Positions 27,869 through 37,417 of a DNA stretch of 64,000 nt are shown here, one piece after another. A program made the translations under genes and the position numbers. Positions within the stretch are counted from its first letter, which is position 1; each line of letters opens with the position of its first letter. This DNA comes from Mycobacterium pseudokansasii (GTDB taxonomy: Bacteria > Actinomycetota > Actinomycetes > Mycobacteriales > Mycobacteriaceae): assembly GCF_900566075.1 (NCBI RefSeq), contig NZ_UPHU01000001.1, forward strand, positions 5,022,325 to 5,086,324, written 5' to 3'. The notes beneath the pieces are model-generated. The model made no database searches and was not told where the DNA came from. It saw nothing but the letters and a program-made list of their open reading frames with translations.

Positions 27869-28498
27869 TCATCCCAGAGTCGCCTTTCGTCCGATGCAGG
27901 TCAGGCCGCCGGTGGCAATCGCGGCCACCACGTCGACGAGTAGTCGCCGTTCGATGACCTTGATGCGCTCGTGCAATGTCTCTTCGTCGTCACCCTCGAG
28001 CACCGGAACGGCCTGCTGCGCCAGTATCGGCCCGGTGTCCACGCCGGCATCCACCAGATGCACCGTACAGCCGGTGACCTTTACACCGTAGGACAACGCA
28101 TCAGCCACTCCGTGGGCACCCGGGAATGCCGGCAGCAGGGCGGGATGGGTGTTGAGGATGCGGCCGCTGAATCGTGACAGGAATTGCGGCCCAAGGATTC
28201 TCATAAATCCGGCCGATACCACCAGATCGGGTGAATGGGCGGCGGTGACATCGGTGATGGCCGCGTCCCAGGCGTCGCGGCCGGGGTAGTCGGTGACCCG
28301 GACCGTGAAGCTCGGCACCGATGCCCGCGCCGCGATCTCGGCGGCCCGGCACTCGCGATCCACCCCGACGGCGACGATCCGCGCCGGATAGTCGCCCGCG
28401 GCGGCTTCCAGCAGCGCGTTCAGCAGCGATCCGGTGCCCGATGCCAGCACTACCACTCGCGTCGGTGCACTCGGGGGTACCCGGAGCGGTTCCTGCAC
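27869..28498 (-). CDS. purN: Phosphoribosylglycinamide formyltransferase PurN
   Basis: PurN transfers a formyl group from 10-formyl-THF to GAR in purine synthesis. The 209 residues include the phosphate loop [17 protein letters not shown] (near 15), the catalytic segment [30 protein letters not shown], with Asn and His of NTHPALLP, and the Asp in [15 protein letters not shown]. The start is taken at GTG 28498; no clear ribosome site precedes it. The bases immediately upstream (28508 onward) are a tandem repeat array, so its leader is unusual. purH follows 7 bp downstream. Confidence 0.95.
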   Translation of the reverse strand: MQEPLRVPPSAPTRVVVLASGTGSLLNALLEAAAGDYPARIVAVGVDRECRAAEIAARASVPSFTVRVTDYPGRDAWDAAITDVTAAHSPDLVVSAGFMRILGPQFLSRFSGRILNTHPALLPAFPGAHGVADALSYGVKVTGCTVHLVDAGVDTGPILAQQAVPVLEGDDEETLHERIKVIERRLLVDVVAAIATGGLTCIGRKATLG

Positions 28499-28507
28499 AC
28501 GGCGAGC

Positions 28508-28706
28508 CTAGTCTGGCGACGATGCCGGGCGCGCCAGCGGCCGGAGGAGGAGCCAGACAATCGGGGCTAGTCTGGCGACCCGCCATATCCGAGCCGGGCG
28601 CGCCAGCGGCCGGAGGAGGAGCCAGACAATCGGGCCCAGTCTGGCGACCCGCCATATCCGAGCCGGGCGCGCCAGCGGCCGGAGGAGGAGCCAGACAATC
28701 GAGCCG
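28508..28706. repeat. 59/69-bp tandem repeat array (VNTR) in purN leader
   Basis: There are three tandem units, starting with GTCTGGC at 28511, 28570 and 28639. The first is 59 bp; the second is 69 bp, and the third matches it to about 28703. Each unit contains GTCTGGC near one end and its reverse complement GCCAGAC near the other, and can fold into a hairpin around the common core GCGCGCCAGCGGCCGGAGG. The array ends 10 bp before the purN start. There are no unique spacers, so it is not a CRISPR. Copy number probably varies between strains. Confidence 0.85.
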
Positions 28707-28785
28707 TCCGTGTAGGCGCGTCGAACCCGCATCCACAGCTAGTGCCACCCGGCGTGTCGGCACGCTGTACGCAAGCCTCGACAAC

Positions 28786-30486
28786 CTAAGCCTGAATCCG
28801 TGGATCGATGATTTCGGGTGGTCATCGGCGGGTTCGGGCGAGTGGCGCTGGGGCGTGGACACTTTGGCGTGTATGTGATCCGCTGGCCTGCACCAGCTTT
28901 TCCTTTAGGGGTTCCTCGGGTCGGGCCTGGATGGCGGGGTGGACAGGGGCTGGCCGCTTGGTCAAGCGGCGCGGGGTTGCGCAGTCGGGTAGCCGATGAC
29001 GCTGTCCCACAGGGCTTTCCACTCGACTTGTCGGGGCCAGTGGACGGGTAGGTGCAGCATCGGTTTGCGGGCCGGTGCGGCGAAGCGGGCGGGCACGTTG
29101 ACCAGGTCGCGGCGCAGGGTGGCACCGCGGGCCACGATGTGGTGACCGCCGGCGAGGGTCCCGGTGGCGCGCAGCAGGTTATGGGCGATCACCGCGCAGG
29201 CCAACCAGGCGCAGTTCGCGGCGAACAGCCCTGAAGGGATCCGAGCCAGTGGGCCATCGATCAGGTCGGCGAAGGTGGTCTCGATGATGGCGTGGCGGCG
29301 GTGGGTGATGTCGGCCTCGGCAGTGGGCAGCTCGGAGTTGGTCAGAAATGGGTGATAGCGCCACACCGGAAACAACGCATCCGGGTAGCGGGCGTCTTTG
29401 ACCCGGCGCACTACCAGTCGGGCCGTGATCTTCTTGCCCCGCCCCAGCCGTAGGGTGTAGGGAGTTTCGGCGACCTCGGCATCGGAGATCAGCGCCCCGG
29501 TGTCAGGGTCTTCGACCGCGCCCGGGTAGTGCACCGGGGTGTAGGCGGCCTCGTCGATGCCCTCGACCGCGGTGGTAATGGCCCGATTTCGGGTCATCGA
29601 CAGGGAGAACTCGACGCCTTCGGCGATGCAGGCGCCGATCACCTTTTTATTGCCGAACGCGGTGTCGCCGCGCAGCATGATCTTGCCGGCCCCGCACCCG
29701 CGGGCGGTGGTGATGGCTTGTTTGACCTGCCAGGCCGCGGCGCGGCCGGAGCCGGCCTTACCGCTGCGCAGCCGCGCCTCGGCGATCACCGGTGGGGCCT
29801 GCGCGGTCGAGATCGTGGTGATCTGCGGCGACAGACCCAACCGCAGCAGCGCACGGCTGGCGATCTTGGCGTGCCCGAACGAAGCACCCTGCTTATGGCG
29901 CCCGTAGACCGGACGCAGCAGCGAGTCGATGTCCAAAAAGGCGCGCTCTTCGATGCCGGGCAACAGCGGCACCCGCTGCGCGAGCGCCACCAGATGCGCG
30001 CGAGCCACGGCCGCGAGCTGGTTGGCATGCCCGAAAGTGAACTCGCGCAAGAAGATCCCCAATGTCGAGGGCGCATACACCTCGTTGAACACCCGTGGCG
30101 TGCCGCCGGCACGCAACACGTCGACGTCGTCGATGCAGTCCGCGCCGCACATCATCCCGGCGATGATCGAGGTCAGCTTCCCGACCGGGTTGACCGCACC
30201 GGAGGCCACCCGTGTCGACGGCAGATCCACATGCTCACCGATCAATTCCGAAAGCCCGGTCTGCTCAGCCAATTCCAGCACCGGAACCAAACCCGCGGCC
30301 GACACCAGATTCGGCTCGTCAAACACCGCCGACCCGAGAGTGAACGTATACGATGAATGCACCGAAAATGCCTTCCTGAACACTGGAAAAAGACGACTTC
30401 AGCACTCGTATTATCCCAGGCCAGAAGGCATTTTCGCTGTTCACACGCCGATCAAACCACCAGCCGATCCACGGATTCAGGCTAAG
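28786..30486 (-). mobile_element. IS1380-family insertion sequence with 5-bp target duplication
   Basis: The element spans 28791-30481 (1,691 bp). Its ends are 17-bp inverted repeats, CCTGAATCCGTGGATCG at 28791-28807 and the exact reverse complement at 30465-30481. It is flanked by the direct repeat CTAAG (28786-28790 and 30482-30486), the target duplication. It carries one transposase gene on the minus strand. It lies between perM and purN, which are neighbours in M. tuberculosis, and disrupts no gene. About 170 bp inside the left end are non-coding. Intact ends and frame suggest recent, possibly active, insertion. Confidence 0.93.
28962..30383 (-). CDS. IS1380-family DDE transposase
   Basis: The 473-residue transposase, start GTG 30383 (MFRKAFSVHSSYTFTLGSA), has the RNase-H-like fold of IS4/IS1380-type enzymes. 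First acidic residue region: LDIDSLLRPVYG (near 142). Second: IMLRGDTAFGNKKVIGAC (near 237). A late E lies in RRHAIIETTFADLIDGPLAR (near 377), the typical YREMT-like region. The C-terminal segment ACAVIAHNLLRATG matches the family. The gene is uninterrupted. Codon use and GC content are similar to the host, so a mycobacterial origin is likely. Confidence 0.93.
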   Translation of the reverse strand: MFRKAFSVHSSYTFTLGSAVFDEPNLVSAAGLVPVLELAEQTGLSELIGEHVDLPSTRVASGAVNPVGKLTSIIAGMMCGADCIDDVDVLRAGGTPRVFNEVYAPSTLGIFLREFTFGHANQLAAVARAHLVALAQRVPLLPGIEERAFLDIDSLLRPVYGRHKQGASFGHAKIASRALLRLGLSPQITTISTAQAPPVIAEARLRSGKAGSGRAAAWQVKQAITTARGCGAGKIMLRGDTAFGNKKVIGACIAEGVEFSLSMTRNRAITTAVEGIDEAAYTPVHYPGAVEDPDTGALISDAEVAETPYTLRLGRGKKITARLVVRRVKDARYPDALFPVWRYHPFLTNSELPTAEADITHRRHAIIETTFADLIDGPLARIPSGLFAANCAWLACAVIAHNLLRATGTLAGGHHIVARGATLRRDLVNVPARFAAPARKPMLHLPVHWPRQVEWKALWDSVIGYPTAQPRAA

Positions 30487-30547
30487 TACAGGCTCGCTTG
30501 CGAGGACACCACGCTACCGCAGCAGGCGGCGCACCATGTGCAGCCGG

Positions 30548-31900
30548 CTAATCCTCGCGCGGGGGGGCTGAGTCCGACCCGGCTTCATCTGCTGCGGACC
30601 CTTCGTCGTCGCCGGGAACCTCGAGGCCGGCGTCCGCGAGATGCGGCGAATCTTCGTCCACATCACGCGGCTGATCGTACTCGTCGAACGCGACCGCAGG
30701 CGTTTCTTCCGCCACCGGCGGGACGGGCCGCGGTTTCGGCGAGCGCGGACGCCTGGTGATCCCGCCGGCCATCGCCACCGTGAGGCAGCCGATGACGGTG
30801 AACCAAAAGAACACACCGATCAGCAAGGCCCCCTCGTCGACGCCGACAGCGCCGAAGTTGCCCAGCTTGCCGCCGCCGGCGTAACCGAGCAGCGCCATCA
30901 CCAACGCCCCGATCACCGCGGCCACCAACACCTTGGCCATCGCCGGAAGCACCGGCAGCGGCCGGCGGGCGCACTGCTGCCCCAGCGCGACCCCAGATGC
31001 TGCTCCGATGATCAGCAAGACGACCCACGCCGGCCCGAGCGGCGGCGTGGGTACTGCGGCAAGGATCGGCACGGCTGGAATGTCGCCGCCGAAGACGGTG
31101 AACGAGCTGAACGTCGCAAAGCCGATATGGGCACTGGACCCCACCGCGACCGCCGCGGCGCCGACGAAGACGTTGGGTGCATACAGCACCGAGAGCAGCG
31201 TGAGATTGAATTGGCCCCAGATCGAGTCGGTGATCCCGTAGAGCTCTTGCATCGTCGCCCAGTGAACAACCAGCGACCCTGCCGTCACCAAGCCGGATAG
31301 TCCCAGCAACGCCAACACGCCGCCGGCAGCGGCTCGCACCGAATCGCCCAGCCAATTCGGAAGTCGCGAAGCCGCCAAAGCCCGTCTGCCCACCCGCGAC
31401 CACACCCCGATCGCCGCGCCGATGGCATGCACTACCAGCACGCCGGTGAATGCCCGCAGCGCGCTGGGTGTCTGTAGTTCGGTGATGACCGACGACGCGT
31501 CGTGGATGACCGCCAGGGCGATCGCCGCGATCAGCAGCGGCCCGCCCAGCGCCGACGCGACAACCCATCGCACAACAAGCCAAGACGAATAGGGCGAGGT
31601 GGCCAAGGCCGTCGTGCGCGCGGTGCCCCATACCATCAGCAGAACCGGCAACAGCGGCATCACGGCGAGTTCACGACCGCCGATCGAGATCGGCACCTGG
31701 TGCACGCCCAGCCACATACTGGCGATCGCGCCCAGCGCCCCCGTCATGTCGCTGTTGGCGATCAGTAGCTGCAGCAGCGTAACGGCGGCGATGATGACCA
31801 GCGCCATCACGGCAGGAGCGAACGCAACCTTGACGAGGTCGCGTGCCTGGCGAGCACCCGCTGCTCGGTTGTCCTCGTTTTTTGCCGACACCCTATTCAC
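30548..31900 (-). CDS. perM: Integral membrane protein PerM (DUF6350)
   Basis: The 450-residue protein has about eight to ten hydrophobic segments (for example [68 protein letters not shown]) and an acidic cytoplasmic tail ([15 protein letters not shown]). This matches Rv0955, which is known as PerM, a membrane protein needed for M. tuberculosis persistence and linked to division protein FtsB. The start ATG 31900 is 38 bp after the DUF5336 gene stop on the same strand. In M. tuberculosis purN follows directly; here an IS separates them, beginning about 60 bp after the stop. Confidence 0.88.
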   Translation of the reverse strand: MNRVSAKNEDNRAAGARQARDLVKVAFAPAVMALVIIAAVTLLQLLIANSDMTGALGAIASMWLGVHQVPISIGGRELAVMPLLPVLLMVWGTARTTALATSPYSSWLVVRWVVASALGGPLLIAAIALAVIHDASSVITELQTPSALRAFTGVLVVHAIGAAIGVWSRVGRRALAASRLPNWLGDSVRAAAGGVLALLGLSGLVTAGSLVVHWATMQELYGITDSIWGQFNLTLLSVLYAPNVFVGAAAVAVGSSAHIGFATFSSFTVFGGDIPAVPILAAVPTPPLGPAWVVLLIIGAASGVALGQQCARRPLPVLPAMAKVLVAAVIGALVMALLGYAGGGKLGNFGAVGVDEGALLIGVFFWFTVIGCLTVAMAGGITRRPRSPKPRPVPPVAEETPAVAFDEYDQPRDVDEDSPHLADAGLEVPGDDEGSAADEAGSDSAPPRED

Positions 31901-31938
31901 TCTTCGCGCACGTGCCTACTCAGCGCGAGAGCGCCCGA

Positions 31939-32853
31939 TTAGACCGGCGCCGAACCGGGTGACGACGACTGCTGGCCGTGCCCCTGCCCATAAGACTGCG
32001 GCCCCCCGGCGGGGTTTGAGTAGTTGACCGGAGCCGACCCGGCCTGGGATCCCGTTCCGGCACTGACCGGCGGCGGTGGGCCGAAGCTCGGGAAGCCGGT
32101 GGGTGGGGTGGACGGACCCTGGTGCATCGGCTGGGGCGCCGACTGGGCGGGTTGCTGGGCGCCGAACCCGCCGGTCGACGGGCTGGAGCCGGCGCTGGAC
32201 GAATAACCGCCATATTGCGATCCATATCCGGCCGGCTGCGCAGGGCTGGGTGCGGCCTGCTGCTGCGCGCTCGGTTGACCGTAATACCCGCCGGGCTGAC
32301 CGCCGTACTGTCCGTATTGGCCGTACTGGCCATACTGGCCGTAAGCATCGAATTTGGGCCGCGGCGCCGGCGCCGAGATGACACCCGCATCCAACAGCAG
32401 CGCGCCAACCGCGGCAACCGCCTCAAACACGATGAACACCAACACAACCCACAGTGCCCAGCCGGTCGAATAGGCGCTTGGCTTGTTGAAGGTCGCCGAG
32501 ATCATCAGCAACACGCCCAACACCGAGACCACCGCGGCGATGGCCACGTAGCTCTTGGCCTTGGGCAGCAGACTCACCCCGGCAAGCAGTGCGGCCAGCA
32601 GAGCCAGGCCGACGGCTAACCCGGTATCGCCGGAAACCTCGCTGCCGGCCCCGCCGAGTTCTGAACTGACCGTGAACATCGGTCCGAAGCTCGCGAGATA
32701 CGCCAGCAGCCCGAGCGCGGCAACCGCCATGCTCAGGTACATCGGAAGCTTGCTGACACCGTCGTCAGCCTTGGCGAACGACGGTGTGGCGCCTCCGTAG
32801 GAGCCGGCCGATTGCGCGGGCGGATATCCGGGACTACCTGGTGAGTAGGTCAT
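31939..32853 (-). CDS. DUF5336 membrane protein, 34-kDa antigen homologue
   Basis: The 304-residue protein has an N-terminal tail, four hydrophobic segments at about 38-58, 78-95, 102-122 and 133-155 ([80 protein letters not shown]), then a long Gln/Gly/Tyr/Pro-rich tail with [11 protein letters not shown] repeats. It is the homologue of Rv0954 as I remember it. Function is unknown; the tail composition suggests an intrinsically disordered interaction region at the envelope. It shares a strand and short spacing with perM. ATG 32853 follows AGGAGGAGCC. Confidence 0.87.
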   Translation of the reverse strand: MTYSPGSPGYPPAQSAGSYGGATPSFAKADDGVSKLPMYLSMAVAALGLLAYLASFGPMFTVSSELGGAGSEVSGDTGLAVGLALLAALLAGVSLLPKAKSYVAIAAVVSVLGVLLMISATFNKPSAYSTGWALWVVLVFIVFEAVAAVGALLLDAGVISAPAPRPKFDAYGQYGQYGQYGQYGGQPGGYYGQPSAQQQAAPSPAQPAGYGSQYGGYSSSAGSSPSTGGFGAQQPAQSAPQPMHQGPSTPPTGFPSFGPPPPVSAGTGSQAGSAPVNYSNPAGGPQSYGQGHGQQSSSPGSAPV

Positions 32854-33041
32854 GGCTCCTCCTGTTACCTCCGGTGCCGTCGCTACGCCTGCTGCAATGC
32901 GACGATTGCTCCCTGCGACACGATTCGATGACCCACGCTAGCGCACCGCCGGGTACTCGCGCCGTGGCGACCTTGCCCCCGCGATACCGGCCCCGTCACC
33001 GCTTCCGACGATCGCCGGATGAGCCGCTTGCCCGGCTGAGG

Positions 33042-33055
33042 TAGAACACGTTCTA
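33042..33055. promoter_or_regulatory. KstR-like operator before F420-type oxidoreductase
   Basis: TAGAACACGTTCTA fits TNNAACNNGTTNNA, the known binding pattern of KstR, the repressor of cholesterol catabolism. The half-sites TAGAAC and GTTCTA are exact reverse complements around AC. It ends 9 bp before the ATG at 33065, a position where binding would block initiation. Confidence 0.65.
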
Positions 33056-33064
33056 ATTCTGTTC

Positions 33065-33913
33065 ATGGATTACGGGCTTGTCCTTTTCACCAGCGACCGT
33101 GGCATCTCCCCGGCCGCAGCCGCGAAACTGGCCGACGACCATGGCTTTCGCACTTTTTACGTGCCCGAACACACGCACATCCCGGTCAAGCGGGAGGCCG
33201 CCCATCCCACGACGGGCGACGCGTCGCTGCCGGACGACCGCTATATGCGCACGCTGGACCCGTGGGTGAGTCTGGGCGCGGCTTCAGCGGTCACCTCCCG
33301 GGTCCGGCTGTCAACCGCGGTTGCGCTGCCGGTGGAGCACGACCCGATCACGCTGGCCAAAAGCATTGCGACGCTGGACCATCTATCCGGAGGGCGGGTC
33401 AGCGTCGGCGTCGGATTCGGCTGGAACACCGACGAACTCGCCGACCATGGAGTGCCGCCGGGACGCCGGCGCACCATGTTGCGCGAATACCTCGAAGCGA
33501 TGCGGGCGTTGTGGACCCAAGAAGAAGCCGCCTACGACGGCGAATTCGTCAAGTTCGGGCCCAGCTGGGCGTGGCCCAAGCCCGTGCAGCCACACATCCC
33601 GATACTGGTCGGCGCCGCCGGTACCGAGAAGAACTTCAGGTGGATTGCGCGTAGCGCCGACGGCTGGATCACCACGCCGCGTGATGTCGACATCGACGAG
33701 CCGGTGACGTTGCTGCAGGACACCTGGGCGGCCGCCGGCCGCGACGGGGGTCCCCAGATCGTGGCCCTGGACTTCAAACCGGTGCCCGAGAAGCTGGCGC
33801 ACTGGGCCGAGTTGGGAGTGACCGAGGTGCTGTTCGGCCTGCCGGACCGCTCCGCAGATGCGGTTGCCGCCTATGTGGAGCGGCTGGCGGGCAAGCTGGC
33901 CGCCGCGGCCTAG
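33065..33913 (+). CDS. LLM-class F420-dependent oxidoreductase
   Basis: The 282-residue protein has the luciferase-like monooxygenase TIM-barrel fold. Landmarks are the N-terminal SDRGISPAAAAKLADDHGF, the active-site-area HTHIP, the family motif LDHLSGGRVSVGVGFGWNTDE (near 105) and PHIPILVGAAGTEKN (near 177). Mycobacterial members usually use F420 rather than FMN. It stands alone behind a KstR-like operator and ends at a strong bidirectional terminator shared with sucD. From memory it is Rv0953c. A role in sterol or lipid breakdown is suggested only by the operator. Confidence 0.87.
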   Translation: MDYGLVLFTSDRGISPAAAAKLADDHGFRTFYVPEHTHIPVKREAAHPTTGDASLPDDRYMRTLDPWVSLGAASAVTSRVRLSTAVALPVEHDPITLAKSIATLDHLSGGRVSVGVGFGWNTDELADHGVPPGRRRTMLREYLEAMRALWTQEEAAYDGEFVKFGPSWAWPKPVQPHIPILVGAAGTEKNFRWIARSADGWITTPRDVDIDEPVTLLQDTWAAAGRDGGPQIVALDFKPVPEKLAHWAELGVTEVLFGLPDRSADAVAAYVERLAGKLAAAA

Positions 33914-33977
33914 GCGCGAGCAGCCGCAAAAGCCCCCGCACGCTCGGCGTGTCGGGGGCTTTTGCGGCTGCTCGCGC
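33914..33977. terminator. Bidirectional terminator between F420 oxidoreductase and sucD
   Basis: A 25-bp perfect inverted repeat (33914-33938 and 33953-33977, containing CGCAAAAGCCCCCG/CGGGGGCTTTTGCG) extends into CACGC-TCG-GCGTG, for a stem of about 30 bp with a 3-nt loop. It separates two convergent genes and overlaps the last base of the sucD stop. A related hairpin follows pgi at 46014-46073. Confidence 0.85.
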
Positions 33978-34879
33978 TAAAGAGTCTTCAGGATTTCCCG
34001 GGCGAGGGCCGCGGTTTCCGACGGCGTCTTGCCGACCTTCACGCCGGCCGCCTCGAGTGCCTCTTTCTTGGCGGCCGCGGTGCCCGACGAGCCGGACACG
34101 ATAGCGCCCGCGTGGCCCATGGTTTTGCCCTCCGGCGCGGTGAATCCCGCTACGTAGCCCACGACCGGCTTGGACACATTGGCCTTGATGAAGTCGGCCG
34201 CGCGCTCTTCGGCGTCACCACCGATCTCGCCGATCATCACGATCAGCTTGGTGTCGGGATCCTTTTCGAAGGCCTCGATCGCGTCGATATGGGTGGTGCC
34301 GATCACCGGGTCGCCGCCGATCCCGATGGCAGTGGAAAAGCCGAGGTCGCGCAGCTCGAACATCATTTGGTAGGTCAGCGTGCCGGACTTGGACACCAGG
34401 CCGATCGGGCCAGGTCCGGTGATATTGGCCGGGGTGATGCCCACCAGCGCTTGGCCGGGCGTGATGATGCCGGGACAGTTCGGGCCGATGATGCGGGTCT
34501 TGCCGCCCTTGCCTACGTTGTAGGCCCAGGCGTAGGCGGTGTCCTGCACCGGTATGCCCTCGGTGATGACCACCAGCAACGGGATTTCCGCATCGATCGC
34601 CTCGATGATCGCGTCCTTGGCGAATCGCGGCGGCACAAAGATGATCGAGACGTCGGCGCCGGTCTTCGCCATCGCCTCCGCGACACTGCCGAACACCGGC
34701 AACTTGGTCAACCGGCCGCCCTTGTCCTCATGGGTGACGGTGGTGCCCGCCTTGCGCGCGTTCACCCCACCCACGATGTGGGTGCCCGCCTTGAGCATCC
34801 GCGCGGTGTGGACGGTGGCCTCAGAGCCGGTGATGCCCTGGACGATGACCTGGTTGTGCTTGTTCAAGAAGATCGACAT
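33977..34879 (-). CDS. sucD: Succinyl-CoA synthetase alpha subunit SucD
   Basis: SucD forms succinate and ATP/GTP from succinyl-CoA together with SucC in the TCA cycle. The 300-residue protein has the CoA-binding Rossmann domain ([20 protein letters not shown]), the [11 protein letters not shown] segment and the phosphohistidine motif [13 protein letters not shown] (His near 253). It is 14 bp downstream of sucC, so the two are co-transcribed. The start is ATG 34879 with an AAAGGACC site. Confidence 0.97.
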   Translation of the reverse strand: MSIFLNKHNQVIVQGITGSEATVHTARMLKAGTHIVGGVNARKAGTTVTHEDKGGRLTKLPVFGSVAEAMAKTGADVSIIFVPPRFAKDAIIEAIDAEIPLLVVITEGIPVQDTAYAWAYNVGKGGKTRIIGPNCPGIITPGQALVGITPANITGPGPIGLVSKSGTLTYQMMFELRDLGFSTAIGIGGDPVIGTTHIDAIEAFEKDPDTKLIVMIGEIGGDAEERAADFIKANVSKPVVGYVAGFTAPEGKTMGHAGAIVSGSSGTAAAKKEALEAAGVKVGKTPSETAALAREILKTL

Positions 34880-34893
34880 CTGTACAGGTCCTT

Positions 34894-36057
34894 TCAGGCG
34901 CTCGCCAGCTCGGCGGCTTTGTCGGCGGCCTCGTCCATCGTCGGCACCAACGTCACCAGGGGGTGGTTGGCCTCGGCCAAGATGCGCCGGCCTTCGTCGA
35001 CGTTGTTGCCGTCCAGCCGCACCACCAACGGCTTGTTGGCCTCACCGCCCAGGATCTCCAGCGCCTTGACGATCCCGGTGGCCACGGCATCGCACGAGGT
35101 GATGCCGCCAAAGACGTTGACGAACACGCTCTTGACGTCCTCGTCACCCAGCACCACGTCCAGTCCGGCGGCCATGACCTCGGCCGACGCGCCGCCACCG
35201 ATGTCGAGGAAGTTGGCCGGCTTGACGCCGCCGTGCTTCTCACCTGCATAGGCGACGACATCGAGGGTCGACATCACCAGGCCGGCGCCGTTGCCGATGA
35301 TGCCGACCTGCCCGTCCAGCTTGACGTAGTTAAGGTCGTGCTCTTTGGCCTTCAGCTCCAGCGGATCGGTGGCCGCGCGGTCCTCGAACTCGCCATGATC
35401 GGGATGACGGAAATCGGCGTTGGCGTCGAGAGTGATCTTGGCGTCCAGCGCCAGGATCTGGTTGTCGGGGGTGCGCACCAGCGGGTTGACCTCGACCAGG
35501 GTGGCGTCCTCGGCGACGAACAGCTCCCACAGCTTGGAAATGGTGACCGCGGCGGCGTCGAGCACCTCGGCCGGCAGGTGACCCTGCTCGGCGATGGAAC
35601 GCGCAAACGCCACATCAACGCCCTTGACCGCGTCCACCGGAACCTTGGCCAGCCGCGCCGGCTTGGTAGCGGCCACTTCTTCGATGTCCATGCCGCCCTC
35701 GACCGAGCACATGGCGAGGTACGTGCGGTTGGCGCGGTCCAGCAGGAAGGAGATGTAGTACTCCTCGGCGATATCGCTGGCCTCGGCGACCAGCAGTTTC
35801 TTGACGATATGGCCCTTGATGTCCAGGCCGAGGATGTTCTGAGCGTGCTGGTACGCGTCGTCTGGGGTTGCGGCGTATTTGACACCGCCAGCCTTGCCCC
35901 GCCCACCGATTTTGACCTGTGCTTTGACCATCACCGGACGACCGATCTCGGTGGCGATCGCCTTAGCGCCCTCGGCGCTGTCGGTCACTCGGCCGGGCGT
36001 GCTGGGCACGTTGTGCTTGGCGAACAGTTCCTTGGCTTGATACTCGAAAAGGTCCAT
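34894..36057 (-). CDS. sucC: Succinyl-CoA synthetase beta subunit SucC
   Basis: This is the nucleotide-binding subunit with an ATP-grasp domain ([37 protein letters not shown]) and the C-terminal CoA-ligase domain ([36 protein letters not shown]). Its 387 residues are the usual length. It is the first gene of sucCD. Its upstream region is shared with the divergent M23 peptidase gene and contains a CRP-like site 170 bp before its start. Confidence 0.97.
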   Translation of the reverse strand: MDLFEYQAKELFAKHNVPSTPGRVTDSAEGAKAIATEIGRPVMVKAQVKIGGRGKAGGVKYAATPDDAYQHAQNILGLDIKGHIVKKLLVAEASDIAEEYYISFLLDRANRTYLAMCSVEGGMDIEEVAATKPARLAKVPVDAVKGVDVAFARSIAEQGHLPAEVLDAAAVTISKLWELFVAEDATLVEVNPLVRTPDNQILALDAKITLDANADFRHPDHGEFEDRAATDPLELKAKEHDLNYVKLDGQVGIIGNGAGLVMSTLDVVAYAGEKHGGVKPANFLDIGGGASAEVMAAGLDVVLGDEDVKSVFVNVFGGITSCDAVATGIVKALEILGGEANKPLVVRLDGNNVDEGRRILAEANHPLVTLVPTMDEAADKAAELASA

Positions 36058-36227
36058 GTGCTCACTGTCTTCGCTGGGCTATCTGCTGGGCCTGTAGGCA
36101 GGCCTAGAGGCGGCGAAGCCAGATTCGGCACACCGCACGGTTGGAACTGTAGCGAGGCGCCAAACGACCGCCGCGATCGCATCCCGTCGGTGTGGCGCAC
36201 GCCGCCAAACACCATCGACGTCCAAAC

Positions 36228-36241
36228 GTGATACAGATCAC
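36228..36241. promoter_or_regulatory. CRP-family binding site between sucC and M23 peptidase
   Basis: The palindrome GTGA-TACAGA-TCAC is present; with flanks (CGTGATACAGATCACA) it matches the CRP consensus TGTGA-N6-TCACA at nine of ten positions. It sits in the divergent intergenic region, 171 bp upstream of sucC and 46 bp before the proposed peptidase start, a position usable for either promoter. Confidence 0.6.
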
Positions 36242-36286
36242 ATTTGTGCGTGGGTTATTGTCCTGAGGTTGCCAGCCCCATTGATG

Positions 36287-37414
36287 AGCGGATACCGTCT
36301 CAGGGTCCAGATAACGTTATGGTCACGATACGAGGACATTTCAGCATTGTCCCAGCACCGATTCGCCCGTCCTGCCGCGGCAGGCGGGCTTTATGCATCC
36401 CGCGATCGTCGGCTTCAACGTCACCACCGTAACGAAATCACCGAAATCATCCCGTTGGACGGATTCGACGGGTTCGACGAGCTGGAACACGCCGACCTCG
36501 ACGAGCTGGACTTCGGCGATCCCGAGTTCGGCACTGATGTGCAGTTACTGCAGGCCCCCGAGCTCGACGACCTGCATGAGACCGACGACCTGACCCCCGC
36601 GTGGCTAGCCGGCCCGACTGAGGTGCTGGCCGCTCTGAGCATCGAGTCCGGAGGCCAAGCACCTGCCCCGCGCCCGCACGCCGCGACTGTCACCCCGGTG
36701 CCCCGGCGAGGCGGGCAGCACCGCAAGCAGCCGACCAGCGCGGCCAAGGGACGCCTGCTGATCTCGGCCATGGCCGCCGGTGCGGCTGCCGCCGCAGCGC
36801 ATACGGCAACTCATCAAACCGACACCACCACGGCCGACACCGTGTTGAGCGCTAATGCGTCGGCGCTCACCGGAGGGTCGGGCGGCACTCCCCGGGGTGT
36901 GCAGGTTATTGCCGCGCAGCCGGCGGCAAGCGCGGCAGTGCACAACGCGGAACTCGCCCACGGTGTGGCGTTCGCGCAGGAGCGCGCGCAGCGTGAGGCA
37001 CGACTGCAGCAGCCGCTGTATGTTTTGCCGGCCAAAGGCATATTCACGTCGAATTTCGGGTATCGCTGGGGTGTGCTGCACGCTGGGATCGATCTGGCCA
37101 ACTCCATCGGGACGCCGATCTACGCGGTGTCGGACGGCGTCGTCATCGATGCCGGCCCTACCGCCGGCTACGGCATGTGGGTCAAGCTGCGCCATGCCGA
37201 CGACACCGTGACCCTGTACGGTCATGTCAACACCACGCTGGTCAGCGTCGGACAGCGCGTGATGGCGGGCGACCAGATCGCCACCATGGGCAACCGGGGC
37301 TTTTCCACCGGCCCGCATCTCCATTTCGAAGTGCTCCTGGGCGGCACCGAACGGATCGACCCCGTCCCGTGGCTGGCCAACCGCGGAATCTTTGTAGGCA
37401 ACTACGCCGGCTGA
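36287..37414 (+). CDS. M23 (LytM-type) peptidase-domain protein
   Basis: The C-terminal domain (about residues 240-375) has the zinc-site motifs of M23 endopeptidases: H-A-G-I-D (HxxxD) and H-L-H-F (HxH), plus the family segments FTSNFGYRWG and MWVKLRHADDTVTLYGHV. Active members cut peptidoglycan cross-bridges. The N-terminal region is unusual: a strongly acidic block (DGFDGFDELEHADLDELDFG), a basic stretch, then a weak Ala-rich hydrophobic segment that could anchor it in the membrane. The start is uncertain; I use ATG 36287 (MSGYRLRVQ), and a TTG lies at 36269. From memory it is Rv0950c. The next gene begins 3 bp after the stop. Confidence 0.83.
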   Translation, partial: SGYRLRVQITLWSRYEDISALSQHRFARPAAAGGLYASRDRRLQRHHRNEITEIIPLDGFDGFDELEHADLDELDFGDPEFGTDVQLLQAPELDDLHETDDLTPAWLAGPTEVLAALSIESGGQAPAPRPHAATVTPVPRRGGQHRKQPTSAAKGRLLISAMAAGAAAAAAHTATHQTDTTTADTVLSANASALTGGSGGTPRGVQVIAAQPAASAAVHNAELAHGVAFAQERAQREARLQQPLYVLPAKGIFTSNFGYRWGVLHAGIDLANSIGTPIYAVSDGVVIDAGPTAGYGMWVKLRHADDTVTLYGHVNTTLVSVGQRVMAGDQIATMGNRGFSTGPHLHFEVLLGGTERIDPVPWLANRGIFVGNYAG

Positions 37415-37417
37415 CCG

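Noticed and set aside
28508..28706. Possible CRISPR array
   Set aside because: The units are contiguous, with no unique spacers and no cas genes nearby; it is a VNTR.
33962..35251. A 429-codon plus-strand frame across sucD and the start of sucC
   Set aside because: It lies antisense to two certain genes and has no family similarity.
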